Counted from the stretch's first letter, positions 52,364 through 60,937 are shown. The stretch: DNA of 64,000 bases from an uncultured Rhodospirillaceae bacterium (GCA_937927415.1 CALBDS010000003.1:62001-126000), one strand, 5' to 3'. Notes: generated by a model from the letters alone, not told the origin. A program made the numbers and translations.

Positions 52364-52966
52364 TCAGACCAGACCGTCCTGACCCTTCACCTCGGACGCC
52401 TTCAGGCCGCCGAGCCGGGCATGGAGACGGCCGCGGGTGGCAAAGGCCCAGCACACCAGCACCTCGTCACGGTTGGGGGCGTCGTTGAAGCTGACGCTCA
52501 CCGTGTCGTAATGGGAACGGACGTACAGGGCATCCTTGTGCGCCAGCGGAATGTCGAGGATGGTGCCGGGCACGCCGCGCTTGCCGGTGGAGGGCACCCA
52601 CGACTTGCCGCCGCCCAGGGCATCGCGGATGGGGTTGGCGGCCGGGTTGGTCAGCAGGGCGTTGCCGTGTTCATAATCGCCGTCGATGCCGACCAGGATC
52701 GCCTTGCCATAGCTTTCGATGGGCCGTCCGCCGGCGGCTTCGGTGATGCGGCGGCCGAACTCGCGGCCCAGTTCGACCGAGCCGTCGATCCAGGGGCCGA
52801 GATCGTCCACATAGCGGCCGGCGAAGGGATTGTGCAGGCAGGCGGCGATGACGATCTTGCGGATCGGTTCGCCGTCGGCGGCCATTCCGCTTTCGGTCGC
52901 CAGCGCGTCCTCGATTTGCAGGAACCATTTGCGGATGTGGAACACGCCGAAATTCGGGGTCTTCAT
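52364..52966 (-). CDS. DUF1185 (amino acid synthesis family) protein
   Basis: The product has 200 residues from the ATG at 52966. Segments IRKIVIAACLHNPFAGRYVDDLGPWID, ESYGKAILVGIDGDYEHGNALLTNP, GGGKSWVPSTGKRGVPGTILDIPLAHKDA and VRSHYDTVSVSF split into the family's strongest conserved blocks. The family is named from a structure and has no settled reaction; a hydrolase or lyase acting on a small metabolite is possible. It lies between the VOC and hydrolase genes in the operon. Confidence 0.85.
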   Translation of the reverse strand: MKTPNFGVFHIRKWFLQIEDALATESGMAADGEPIRKIVIAACLHNPFAGRYVDDLGPWIDGSVELGREFGRRITEAAGGRPIESYGKAILVGIDGDYEHGNALLTNPAANPIRDALGGGKSWVPSTGKRGVPGTILDIPLAHKDALYVRSHYDTVSVSFNDAPNRDEVLVCWAFATRGRLHARLGGLKASEVKGQDGLV

Positions 52967-52995
52967 GATCGGTGGTCTTTCGTCAGGGCCGGGGG

Positions 52996-53505
52996 TCACA
53001 GCGGCTGCAGGTCGAACGGATCGCTGGGGGCGTTGTATTGGCCGAGGACGCGGCGGCCCTCGTCATCGTCGTGGATGGTTTCCAGGAAGAATTCGAAGCG
53101 GTGGCCGTCCGGGTCGGTGAAGTACAGGCCGTACCCCACCTTGTGGTCGGTGGTCTTGACCACCGGCACGTTCTTGCGCAGCAACATCCCGTACAGGCGG
53201 CGCAGGTCGTCGATGCCGCCTTCGACCTCCAGCCCATAGTGCTGCATGTTGATCATGCCGCGCCGCTTGTCCTCGTCGGCCGGCAGGGTGTCCGGGTCGG
53301 CCTGGATCAGGGCGATGTCGTGGTGCTTGCGCCCGAACGACAGGAACACCCATTTCTCGCCGCGGGCGGTTTCGATCATGTTCAAAACGTCCTTGTACCA
53401 GTCGGCCGTTTCGAACGGATTCCGGACGTAGAGCGCCAGATGGGTGCGGTAGATGCGCGGGGTGACGTCTTGAGCTTCGGTGACGTCGGTGGCTTCGCTG
53501 GCCAT
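52996..53505 (-). CDS. VOC-superfamily protein (glyoxalase / small extradiol dioxygenase-like)
   Basis: The product has 169 residues from the ATG at 53505. Two beta-alpha-beta-beta-beta modules are visible: YRTHLALYVRNPFETADWYKDVL and MQHYGLEVEGGIDDLRRLY, with YGLYFTDPDGHRFEFFLE near the end. Candidate metal ligands are the His in THLAL, the His in MQHYG and the final Glu in EFFLE. It could be a small ring-cleaving dioxygenase or an isomerase; length does not settle it. The BNR-repeat gene ends 17 bases before it. Confidence 0.82.
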   Translation of the reverse strand: MASEATDVTEAQDVTPRIYRTHLALYVRNPFETADWYKDVLNMIETARGEKWVFLSFGRKHHDIALIQADPDTLPADEDKRRGMINMQHYGLEVEGGIDDLRRLYGMLLRKNVPVVKTTDHKVGYGLYFTDPDGHRFEFFLETIHDDDEGRRVLGQYNAPSDPFDLQPL

Positions 53506-53522
53506 GGCTTCCGCTCCTCGCC

Positions 53523-54560
53523 TCAGGTGATCGATTGGGGGTGTGCGGTGACCGGGGCGGTGAACGGCGTCCAGGCGACCGCGGTGATTTCGGAAAACTC
53601 CCGCCATTCCTTGAACCACGTCCGCCCGCCGTCGGTGGAGCGCAGCAGGTGGCCGTATTTGGTGCCGGCGAACAGCAGCGCCGGATCGGCGGCGTGGGCG
53701 CCGAACGCCCAGACGGTGGAGTTGGGCGCCGTGTGCAGCAGCGCGCGGGTCCAGGTGGCGCCGCGGTCGTCCGAACGGTAGATGCCGGTGCGGGTGCCGG
53801 GGGTGCCGTCGCCGATGGCCAGCAGCAGGTTCGCCCCGTCCTTGCTCACCACCTGCACCGTGCGGGTGTAGTACATGGCGTCGAAACGGTCCTTGGACGC
53901 CGCCCCCGTCCACGTCCGGCCGTCGTCGGTGCTTTCAAAGACCGAATTGACGGTCAGCACCAGATGCTTGGCCGGGGCATCGCCCGCCGGCGGCAGCACC
54001 GCCACCGCGTGGATATCGGAATTGCTGATCCCGCTTTCCGGGGTGTCGATGCGGGTCCAGGTGTCGCCGCCGTCCAGGCTGCGCCACGCCCCGCCCTCTT
54101 CCACCCCGAACCACACCTCCCGGCCGTTCACCGGGCTGATGCAGATGCTGAGGATCCGGGGGCGGTTCACGCCCTTGCAGAATTCCGGCAATTCCACGCC
54201 CAGATCGGTCCAGGTGTCGCCGCCGTCGGTGGACCGGAACATCCGCCCGCGCGACGGGGCGCCGGTGCCGGCGAACACGGTCTTGGGGTTGTTGGGATCA
54301 TAGGCCAGCGCCCAGATGGTTTGCCCGTTGGCCGGGGACTCCACCCGCTGGAAATGGGCGCCGCCGTCGGTGCTGAGGCAGATGCCGGCATCGGCCCCGG
54401 CCAGCACGCGGGTGGGGTCGGACGGATCGACGGCCAGGGCGCGCACGGTGCCGTCGAATTCGATGGCTTCCTTCAAACCCAGACGGTGCCAGGTGGCGCC
54501 GTCATCGACGCTGCGCAAAATGCCTTGGCCGGCGGTGCCGACCAGAATCGTTCCCTTCAT
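53523..54560 (-). CDS. BNR/Asp-box repeat beta-propeller protein, cytoplasmic
   Basis: The product has 345 residues from the ATG at 54560 with GGAGG five bases before it. Seven Asp-box motifs of S/T-x-D-x-G-x-T-W type are spread along it (for example SVDDGATW, STDGGDTW, SLDGGDTW, STDDGRTW, SDDRGATW, STDGGRTW), the mark of a sialidase/VPS10-like propeller. No signal peptide is present, so it is not a secreted glycosidase. It lacks the usual sialidase Arg triad as far as I can see. Its operon position suggests an enzyme or scaffold of the pathway. Confidence 0.85.
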   Translation of the reverse strand: MKGTILVGTAGQGILRSVDDGATWHRLGLKEAIEFDGTVRALAVDPSDPTRVLAGADAGICLSTDGGAHFQRVESPANGQTIWALAYDPNNPKTVFAGTGAPSRGRMFRSTDGGDTWTDLGVELPEFCKGVNRPRILSICISPVNGREVWFGVEEGGAWRSLDGGDTWTRIDTPESGISNSDIHAVAVLPPAGDAPAKHLVLTVNSVFESTDDGRTWTGAASKDRFDAMYYTRTVQVVSKDGANLLLAIGDGTPGTRTGIYRSDDRGATWTRALLHTAPNSTVWAFGAHAADPALLFAGTKYGHLLRSTDGGRTWFKEWREFSEITAVAWTPFTAPVTAHPQSIT

Positions 54561-54598
54561 CACTTCCTCCCTGAGAATCAAAGCCTTGTCGTGAAATG

Positions 54599-55393
54599 TC
54601 AAAGAAAGACGCCGCGGGTGATACCGCCGTCGCAGGCAATCGATTCGCCGGTGATGGCCCCGGCCCGTTCCGACGCCAGGAACAGCGCCAGATCGGCGAT
54701 TTCCGGCGGCTGGAGCACGCGGCGGATCGGGGTGACCTTGGCGTAATTGGCCTCGACCTCCGCCGGGGTCAGCCCCTGGAGCCTGGCTTCCTTTTCATAC
54801 AGTTCGTGGATATGGGGGGTTTCGACGACGCCGGGGTGGATGACGTTGACGGTGATGCCGAACGGCCCCAACTGATCCGACAGGGTTTTCGTCATGTGGC
54901 AGATGGCGACGTTGCGCATGCCGGAAAGCTGTTTGCTGCCGCGCCCGGTCAGGCCGCCCAGATTGATGATCCGGCCATAGCCGTTCTTCTTCATGTGCGG
55001 GGCGGCCGCCTTGGCGCAGCGCATGTAACCGACGACCTTGATGTTGATGTCGGCCAGCAACCCTTCGGGATTGGCCTCGTCCAACTGGGAGCGCACCAGC
55101 CCGCCCGGATGGGCGGCACCGTTCAGCAGGATATCCAGGCGCCCGAAATGATCGGCGACCCGTTCCATCATGGCGGTGATGTCGGCGGTGTTGGTGACGT
55201 CCGCCGGGGCGGCGATGACCTTGGTGCCGGTCTTGGCACTGATCTCCGCCGCCACGGTTTCCAGGGTGGCGGCGCTGCGGGCGACGATGGCGACGTTGAC
55301 GCCCTCCTGCGCCAGCGCCTCGGTGATGGCGCGGCCGATCCCCATGCTGCCGCCGGTGACGACGGCAACCTTGCCCTTCAATCTCAGATCCAT
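54599..55393 (-). CDS. Short-chain dehydrogenase/reductase lacking the canonical Tyr-Lys pair
   Basis: The product has 264 residues with the Rossmann motif TGGSMGIG at 13-20, an NGAA (NAAG-type) motif, and VNVIHPGVVETP after the active-site region. Where classical members have YxxxK, this sequence reads SGMRN before VAICHMTKTLSDQLG, so both catalytic residues are replaced. The rest fits NAD(P)-binding SDRs closely. A divergent SDR group with GxxRN in that place is known to me. It might bind a nucleotide and catalyse a non-redox step, or use other residues. Confidence 0.88.
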   Translation of the reverse strand: MDLRLKGKVAVVTGGSMGIGRAITEALAQEGVNVAIVARSAATLETVAAEISAKTGTKVIAAPADVTNTADITAMMERVADHFGRLDILLNGAAHPGGLVRSQLDEANPEGLLADINIKVVGYMRCAKAAAPHMKKNGYGRIINLGGLTGRGSKQLSGMRNVAICHMTKTLSDQLGPFGITVNVIHPGVVETPHIHELYEKEARLQGLTPAEVEANYAKVTPIRRVLQPPEIADLALFLASERAGAITGESIACDGGITRGVFL

Positions 55394-55477
55394 AACCGCT
55401 TCCTTCGGATAAAGTCCGGGCGTTCCCGCGCACGGTCCCGGCGCGGGGTGCCCTGATGATCGGGGATGTTTTTTTCT

Positions 55478-57034
55478 CTACAGCGCCATTTCGATCAGCG
55501 CCGGCCCCTTCCGGGCAAAGGCCGCCGTCACCTGTTCGGCCAGGGCGGCGGTGGTGTGCGCCCGCGTCGCCGGCACGCCATAGGCCTGGGCCAGTTGCAC
55601 CCAGTCGATGGCCGGGTCGCCCAGGCTGGTCATCGCCTCGGCCCGTTCGCCCAGCGCGGCACCGCCGCGGCGCAGTTCATTGCGCAGAATGGCGTATTGA
55701 TGGTTGGCGGCGATCAGCACCACCACGTTCAGCTTTTCATGGGCCAGCGACCACAGGGTCTGAACCGTGTATTGGGTGCTGCCGTCCGACAGCAGGGCCA
55801 GCACCGGCCGGTCGGGACAGGCCAGTGCTGCCCCCATCGCCACCGGCAACCCCTGCCCGATGGCGCCGCCGGTGTTGGTCAGGGTGGTGTGGGGCTGGGC
55901 CGCCGCCGACGCGGCGTAGAACGGATAGCCGCAGGTGCCGCCCTCCACCGACACGATGGCCCCGGCCGGCAGGGCACCGGCCACCACCGCCCCGATCCCG
56001 GCCGGGGTCAGCGGCCCATCGGCCACCGCCGGCACCGGCAGATCCGCCGCCGCATAGGCGGGCGCCTGCAACGCCTCCACCAGGGCTTCCAGCCGTTCGA
56101 CCGCATCGTCCCCCGGTGCGGCCAGGGTCAGCAAACGGTCGTCGCCCACCAGCCGGCTGGGGTGTCCGTCGTACCCGAAATAGGTGATCGGCGGCAAAGC
56201 CCCCACCAGCACCACCAAATCCGCCGGGTCCAGCACCTGCCGGGCCGGTTCCGGGAAATAAGGGAGCCGGTCGAAGGCCGGCAGCCCGCGCCCCCGTTCC
56301 GACCGCGACGGGAAGGTTTCGGCGTAAGCCGCCGCCCCCAGCCCTTCGCACAGGCGGGCCACCGCGATCTGCCCCCGGACGCTGAGGCCGCTGGCGTCAC
56401 CGCCACCGCCCAGCAGGAAGACGGTGTGCCGGCTGGCCTTCAGCCGTGCCACCGCCGACGCCACGTCGAAGGCAGTACCCGCCCCCGCTCCGCCGGCGTC
56501 CCCCGCGCCGTCCCCCTCGGCCGGGGCCGGATCGGCCTCCGCCGCCTGATAATCGGCGGGGAAGATCAGCGTGGCACCCTGCCCGCCGTTCAACCGCGTC
56601 TGCCGCACCGCCTCGGCCGAAGCCAGGGCGATGTCGCCCACGCCGCCGATCCGGTGCACCCAGCCGGACACCGGCCGGGCCAGGGATTCGATGTCGGACG
56701 TCAGCGGCGCGTCGTACGGCAGATGCCAACTGGTCTGATCGCCGATGATGTTGACGATGGGCGTCCGCGCCCGCCGTGCGTTGTGCAGATTGGCGATGCC
56801 GTTGGCAAAGCCCGGCCCCAGATGCAGCAGTGTCGCCGCCGCCTGTCCGGTCATCCGGCCGTAACCGTCCGCGGCACCCGTGCAGATGTTTTCCTGAAGA
56901 CTGACCACGCACCGCATATCGGGTGCCGCCTCGAACGCCCTGACCACATCCAATTCGGTCGTGCCCGGATTGGCAAAGCACACCGACACGCCGTTCGCCC
57001 GCAGGGCCGCGAGCATCACTTCAGCTCCGGTCAC
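55478..57034 (-). CDS. Thiamine-diphosphate-dependent enzyme (acetolactate synthase / benzoylformate decarboxylase family)
   Basis: The product has 518 residues from a GTG at 57034, with GGGAGG five bases before it; an ATG at 57016 is possible. The N-terminal catalytic Glu is in VVSLQENICTGAADGYGRMTG (E48). The C-terminal TPP site reads ALLSDGSTQYTVQTLWSLAHEKLNVV with ANHQYAIL after it, where GDGS is changed to SDGS. This fits 2-oxo-acid decarboxylases and carboligases of the MdlC/IlvB group. It probably turns a 2-oxo acid into an aldehyde that the downstream dehydrogenase oxidises. It heads the ten-gene operon, 84 bases before the SDR. Confidence 0.85.
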   Translation of the reverse strand: MTGAEVMLAALRANGVSVCFANPGTTELDVVRAFEAAPDMRCVVSLQENICTGAADGYGRMTGQAAATLLHLGPGFANGIANLHNARRARTPIVNIIGDQTSWHLPYDAPLTSDIESLARPVSGWVHRIGGVGDIALASAEAVRQTRLNGGQGATLIFPADYQAAEADPAPAEGDGAGDAGGAGAGTAFDVASAVARLKASRHTVFLLGGGGDASGLSVRGQIAVARLCEGLGAAAYAETFPSRSERGRGLPAFDRLPYFPEPARQVLDPADLVVLVGALPPITYFGYDGHPSRLVGDDRLLTLAAPGDDAVERLEALVEALQAPAYAAADLPVPAVADGPLTPAGIGAVVAGALPAGAIVSVEGGTCGYPFYAASAAAQPHTTLTNTGGAIGQGLPVAMGAALACPDRPVLALLSDGSTQYTVQTLWSLAHEKLNVVVLIAANHQYAILRNELRRGGAALGERAEAMTSLGDPAIDWVQLAQAYGVPATRAHTTAALAEQVTAAFARKGPALIEMAL

Positions 57035-57144
57035 ATGACCCTCCCTGTTTCTTGTTTGCTAGATTATCGATATGCGACAATTTGGCAATCTGAATCTTGC
57101 CGTTTCAGAGCAAATTTCTCACTATTCTCAAATAGTGCATATTT

Positions 57145-57166
57145 TGCACAGCAATAAGGCTGTGCA
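57145..57166. promoter_or_regulatory. Inverted repeat upstream of the TPP-enzyme operon
   Basis: TGCACAGC (57145-57152) and GCTGTGCA (57159-57166) form a perfect 8-base inverted repeat with a 6-base centre, 111 bases before the GTG start. Extra TGCA copies flank it (57137-57140, 57168-57171). It is a candidate operator for the IclR regulator encoded next to it. Confidence 0.55.
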
Positions 57167-57172
57167 GTGCAC

Positions 57173-57204
57173 AAAAAAACGCCGGGCCGCTGCCGGCCCG
57201 GCGT
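57173..57204 (-). terminator. Rho-independent terminator of the IclR gene
   Basis: CGCCGGGCCG (57180-57189) pairs perfectly with CGGCCCGGCG (57194-57203) around CTGC. On the minus strand the stem is followed by seven U (A-run 57173-57179). It lies 43 bases after the IclR stop. Confidence 0.92.
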
Positions 57205-57246
57205 TGTTGAAATGGCTGTGAAAAACGGGGTTCCGCCCCGCGCGGA

Positions 57247-57990
57247 TCACCCCTTGCCGGCAATCCGGCGGGTGATTTCCTGGGCAGCGCCGGCCAGGAT
57301 TTCCGTCAGGTAGGTCTCGTTGAAGGTGCGGAAACGGGCGCTGCTGCCGACCAGGGTGATGCTGCCCAGCACCCTTTTCTTTTCATCGAAGATCGGTGCG
57401 GCCAGCCCGGTCTTGTCCGGATCCAACTCGCCGGTGCTGATGCAATAGCCCTGCTTGCGGATCTGCAGCATCGTTTTGGAAAACTCTTTCCAATTGGCGC
57501 CGATGTGCTCAAGGCTGTGGGCTTCCACATGCTGATCGTACAGCCGTTTGAGCTGGCGCGGCAGCAGATAGGCCAGGATCACCTTGGCGGTGGCGCTGCG
57601 GAACAGATCCATGGGGCGGCCACGGCCATAGTTCAGCGGCAGGGTTTCCCGCCCGGTGCTCTGGTGCACGCTGATGACGGTGGACCCGTAAAGCTCCGAC
57701 AGCAGGACGTTCAGCCCGGTGGTTTCCGCCAACTCCTCGATCAGTTCCCGCGATGCCACCAGAATGGGGTCGTGTTCCGTCATCTGGCGGTCCAGCGCGA
57801 TGATGCGCGGCCCCAGGGTGTAACCGCGGGGAATCCGCACCAGCAGACCGACATCGGTCAATTCCCGCACATAGCGGTAGGCGCTGGCCGGGGTGTACTG
57901 GAGCCGCTGGCAAATGTGATCGACGTCGATGACCGGCTGATCGGGGGTGAACAGGTCAAGGATATCGAGCATCCGCCGCAGGCTGTTCAT
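57247..57990 (-). CDS. IclR-family transcriptional regulator
   Basis: The product has 247 residues from the ATG at 57990. The winged helix-turn-helix covers about 5-65 (MLDILDLFTPDQPVIDVDHIC, TPASAYRYVRELTDVGLLVRI). The IclR effector domain follows (AETTGLNVLLSELYGSTVISVHQS, RSATAKVILAYL, GYCISTGELDPDKTGLAAPIFD). It precedes the catabolic operon on the same strand and is closed by its own terminator. It is the obvious candidate to control the TPP-enzyme operon and perhaps the Liv operon; the effector would be a pathway metabolite. Confidence 0.92.
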   Translation of the reverse strand: MNSLRRMLDILDLFTPDQPVIDVDHICQRLQYTPASAYRYVRELTDVGLLVRIPRGYTLGPRIIALDRQMTEHDPILVASRELIEELAETTGLNVLLSELYGSTVISVHQSTGRETLPLNYGRGRPMDLFRSATAKVILAYLLPRQLKRLYDQHVEAHSLEHIGANWKEFSKTMLQIRKQGYCISTGELDPDKTGLAAPIFDEKKRVLGSITLVGSSARFRTFNETYLTEILAGAAQEITRRIAGKG

Positions 57991-58170
57991 GAAGGAATTC
58001 CGAAACAATAAACGACGGCGCGCCGTCCAATCACCCGCGCCAATCGCGGTGCAGCGGGGGACTGTGCCGATCCTCCCGCAGCCGGGCAACATTTTTTCAC
58101 CACTCATCCCCTTTCGGCGGCGCAAGCGACGACGGCCGCCCACGCCGCCCACGCCGCCCAAAGGCGGGCA

Positions 58171-58551
58171 TCATCCCGGCAGGGCAACGATGGCTTCGAT
58201 TTCGACCAGCACGTCGCGGGGCAGACGCGCCACCTGCACGGTGCTGCGGGCCGGGCGGTGCCCCTCCAGCAGCCGCTCGTAAACGGTGTTGAAGGCCGCG
58301 AACTGGCCCAGATCGGCAAGGAAGACCGTGGTCTTGACGATGCCGTTCAACGAGCCGCCGGCGGCTTCGATCACCGCCTTCAGATTGACGATGACCTGGG
58401 CCGTCTGTTCCGCGATTCCGCCCTCCACCAGGTCACCCGCCGCGTTCAGCGGGATCTGGCCGGAGGTGAACAGCAGATTGCCGAACGCCTGCGCCTGGCT
58501 ATAGGGGCCGATGGCCTGGGGAGCGGCATCGGTCTGGATGGTCTTCAACAT
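58171..58551 (-). CDS. ridA: RidA-family enamine/imine deaminase
   Basis: The product has 126 residues. The family signature IGPYSQAQAFGNLLFTSGQIPLN opens the protein, and the Arg that binds the carboxylate is in GHRPARSTVQVARLP; the C-terminal VLVEIEAIVAL is typical. It hydrolyses reactive 2-aminoacrylate and related enamines made by PLP enzymes. It follows the alanine racemase gene by 83 bases and fits amino acid catabolism. Confidence 0.93.
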   Translation of the reverse strand: MLKTIQTDAAPQAIGPYSQAQAFGNLLFTSGQIPLNAAGDLVEGGIAEQTAQVIVNLKAVIEAAGGSLNGIVKTTVFLADLGQFAAFNTVYERLLEGHRPARSTVQVARLPRDVLVEIEAIVALPG

Positions 58552-58634
58552 CGCTTATCCTCTCTCGACGGATTGGTTGGAACAATGGACGTGGGGAAAC
58601 AGACGGTCGGCGGATGCGCCGCCTTGGGCGCTGC

Positions 58635-59765
58635 TCACATGACATAGTGCCGGGCGTAGCGCCGGCCCAGGCTGGTGAGTATCTCATACCCGATGGTCCC
58701 GGCCTCTTCCGCCGCGGCATCCACGCCCCGGTGCGGCCCCAGCAGGTCCACCAGGGTTCCATCGGCCAGATCCGGCAGGGCGCTGGCATCGACGGTGATG
58801 GTGTCCATGGACACCCGGCCCAGCACCGGCAACGCCACCGCCCCCGACTCCGCCCCCGACTCTGCCTCCACATGGACCACGGCGCGATTCGACTGGCTGC
58901 GCAGGAAACCGTCGGCATAGCCGACCGCAACGGTGGCGATACGGGTCGGGGCCGCCGTCCGGTGCGTGCCGCCATAGCCGACCGGCGTTCCGGCCGGGAC
59001 GCTGCGGGTCTGGATGACCTTGCCCTGCAAACGCACCACGGGCCGCATGGGGTTCTCCGCCCCCGCCACGGGCGCCACACCGTAAAGAGCCGCCCCCGGC
59101 CGGGCGATGTCGAACTGGTAAGCATCCCCCAGGAAGATGCCGGAGGAATTGGCGAGCGAGGCCGGGGCCGGCGGCAAGCGGCGGCGGGCATCACGGAAAC
59201 GGGCAAGCTGGGCTTCGTTGGCCGGGTTGGTATGATCCTCGGCACAGGCCAGATGGCTCATGACCGCCACCAGGGACAGGGGATCGAGACAGGCGGGATC
59301 GTCGGCCACCGAGTCCAACTCCTCGGCCGACAGCCCCAGCCGCGCCATGCCGGTGTCCACCTGCAGGACCGCCGGTTCCCGGCGGCCGACGGCGCGGCAC
59401 AGCCCGGCCCAGGCGTCCAGTTGCCGGCGGCTGTTGAGCACCGGGATCAGCCGGTGTTCCCGGCATTCCGCTTCGGTGCCCGGCGGCAGGCCGTGCATGA
59501 TGAAGATCCCCGGCGCATCGGGCAGAACCGCGCGCAAAGCGATGCCCTCTTCGAGATGGGCCACGAAGAAGTGGCGGCAACCGGCCGCGGCCAGGGCGGG
59601 GGCAACCTGTGCGGCCCCCAGACCGTAGGCATCGGCCTTGACCACGCCGCCGCAGACACCGCCGCTCATCCGCCCCTGCAACAGGCGGTAATTGTGCTGA
59701 ATGGCCGCCAGATCGATGGTCAGCAGGGCGCCGGCACGGGCCGGATCGGGAAGAATGACGGTCAT
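58635..59765 (-). CDS. alr: Alanine racemase
   Basis: The product has 376 residues from the ATG at 59765. The PLP-binding Lys is in VVKADAYGLGAAQ, the second base Tyr in GYGGTHRT, and the SHLACAEDH, QFDIARPGAALYG and VGYADGF segments are typical. A nine-residue stretch, EAESGAESG, comes from a short duplicated Gly-Ala-rich sequence and is unusual. It interconverts L- and D-alanine for peptidoglycan or D-amino acid breakdown. Neighbouring ridA suggests a catabolic role (DadX-like); biosynthetic Alr cannot be excluded. Confidence 0.93.
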   Translation of the reverse strand: MTVILPDPARAGALLTIDLAAIQHNYRLLQGRMSGGVCGGVVKADAYGLGAAQVAPALAAAGCRHFFVAHLEEGIALRAVLPDAPGIFIMHGLPPGTEAECREHRLIPVLNSRRQLDAWAGLCRAVGRREPAVLQVDTGMARLGLSAEELDSVADDPACLDPLSLVAVMSHLACAEDHTNPANEAQLARFRDARRRLPPAPASLANSSGIFLGDAYQFDIARPGAALYGVAPVAGAENPMRPVVRLQGKVIQTRSVPAGTPVGYGGTHRTAAPTRIATVAVGYADGFLRSQSNRAVVHVEAESGAESGAVALPVLGRVSMDTITVDASALPDLADGTLVDLLGPHRGVDAAAEEAGTIGYEILTSLGRRYARHYVM

Positions 59766-59841
59766 CGTGATATCCCGTTGGTGAGGCGTTGCGCACACCA
59801 CAACCATATGGGCAACAATATTCGAATGTATGTGCCATCAT

Positions 59842-59867
59842 TCGCCGATCATTGGATATATCGGCGA
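59842..59867. repeat. Inverted repeat upstream of the alanine racemase gene
   Basis: TCGCCGAT (59842-59849) and ATCGGCGA (59860-59867) form an 8-base stem with a 10-base loop, followed by four T on the plus strand. It lies between the AraC gene end and the alr start, 77 bases upstream of alr. It could be an operator or an antisense-strand terminator. Confidence 0.4.
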
Positions 59868-59929
59868 TTTTCCGCACATCAGTTCATGATCCGGCAGAAT
59901 CATGCACGAGACGGGGACCGCCCCCGCGC

Positions 59930-60937
59930 TCACAGGTCGAACTGCTCCCCGAGCCGCTGCTTCTTCCGATACGCCGATGGCGTCATGCCGAACCAGCGCC
60001 GGCAGGCGCGGGTGAAACAGGCGGCGTCGGCATAGCCCAGGATATGGGCGATCTCGGTCATCGACAGCCCGGAAACGGTCAGGTAATTCTCGGCCAGGGT
60101 CCGCCGCTTGTCCTCCTTGATGGCGGCAAAGCTGTCCCCCGCACGGTTCAGCGTGCGCTGCAGCGTCCGCAGGGAAACCCCGGCCTTGTGCGCCGCATCC
60201 CCGACGGCAAACCGCCCGTCGCCGGGAAAATGGTCGGACACCATCCGCCGCACCTGATCCTCCAGCGACCGATGGGACGCCCTGCGCTCGTTCAGGATGG
60301 CCAGATAATGCCGGACGATCGGGCTGACCCGGCCATCCATCAGGTTGCCGGCGATGGCCAGATCACCGGCCGGAAAGATCAATTCGTTGGCCGCCTGATG
60401 GAAATACAGCGGGGCGGCAAAGAAGCTGACGTGGGCCTGCACACGCTCCGGCTCCGCGTGTTCGAAGTGCACCTCCAACGGCCGCCACGCCGGTCCGGCC
60501 AGGGCACGCATCATCTTGACCAGCAGGGCGAGGGAGAATTCCGCGTCATGGCGGCGGCGGCGGATCCGGCTGTCCTCGATGCGGTAGCGGATCACGCAAT
60601 TGTTCCCCTCCCGCGTCATGGTGGTGGTGGTGCCCTGCTGCGCCAGCCAGATGTGATCCACAAAGCCCTTCAGCGCCGCCCCGGCGGTCGGCGCGCTCAT
60701 GAACAGCAGCCCGACCGGCCCCAGCCCCAGCGGCGACATGTCCCGCGCGGCGAACAGGCCGAAATCGGGGTCGCCGGTGTGAACCGCCGCCGCTTCGAAC
60801 GCCTCGACATAGGCCCGCAGCGGCACCTCGCGGTATGGGTCGGCCAGCAGGGATTCCGGCAAGCCAAAGCGCCCCAGCACGCTGTCGGGCGCGCGGCCCT
60901 TGCGTTTCAGTGCATCCACCAGGGCATGGGTAACCAT
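59930..60937 (-). CDS. AraC-family transcriptional regulator (OruR-like, long N-terminal domain)
   Basis: The product has 335 residues from the ATG at 60937. The N-terminal arabinose-binding-like domain of the OruR type covers about 15-200 (LGRFGLPESLLADPYREVPLRAYVEAFE). The C-terminal double helix-turn-helix is clear: HKAGVSLRTLQRTLNRAG and MTEIAHILGYADAACFTRACRRWFGMTPSAYRK. The start at 60937 gives the normal family length; a longer frame from 61045 would run through the operator. It is divergent from an aldehyde dehydrogenase gene with a direct-repeat operator between, so it likely controls that operon. Confidence 0.92.
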   Translation of the reverse strand: MVTHALVDALKRKGRAPDSVLGRFGLPESLLADPYREVPLRAYVEAFEAAAVHTGDPDFGLFAARDMSPLGLGPVGLLFMSAPTAGAALKGFVDHIWLAQQGTTTTMTREGNNCVIRYRIEDSRIRRRRHDAEFSLALLVKMMRALAGPAWRPLEVHFEHAEPERVQAHVSFFAAPLYFHQAANELIFPAGDLAIAGNLMDGRVSPIVRHYLAILNERRASHRSLEDQVRRMVSDHFPGDGRFAVGDAAHKAGVSLRTLQRTLNRAGDSFAAIKEDKRRTLAENYLTVSGLSMTEIAHILGYADAACFTRACRRWFGMTPSAYRKKQRLGEQFDL

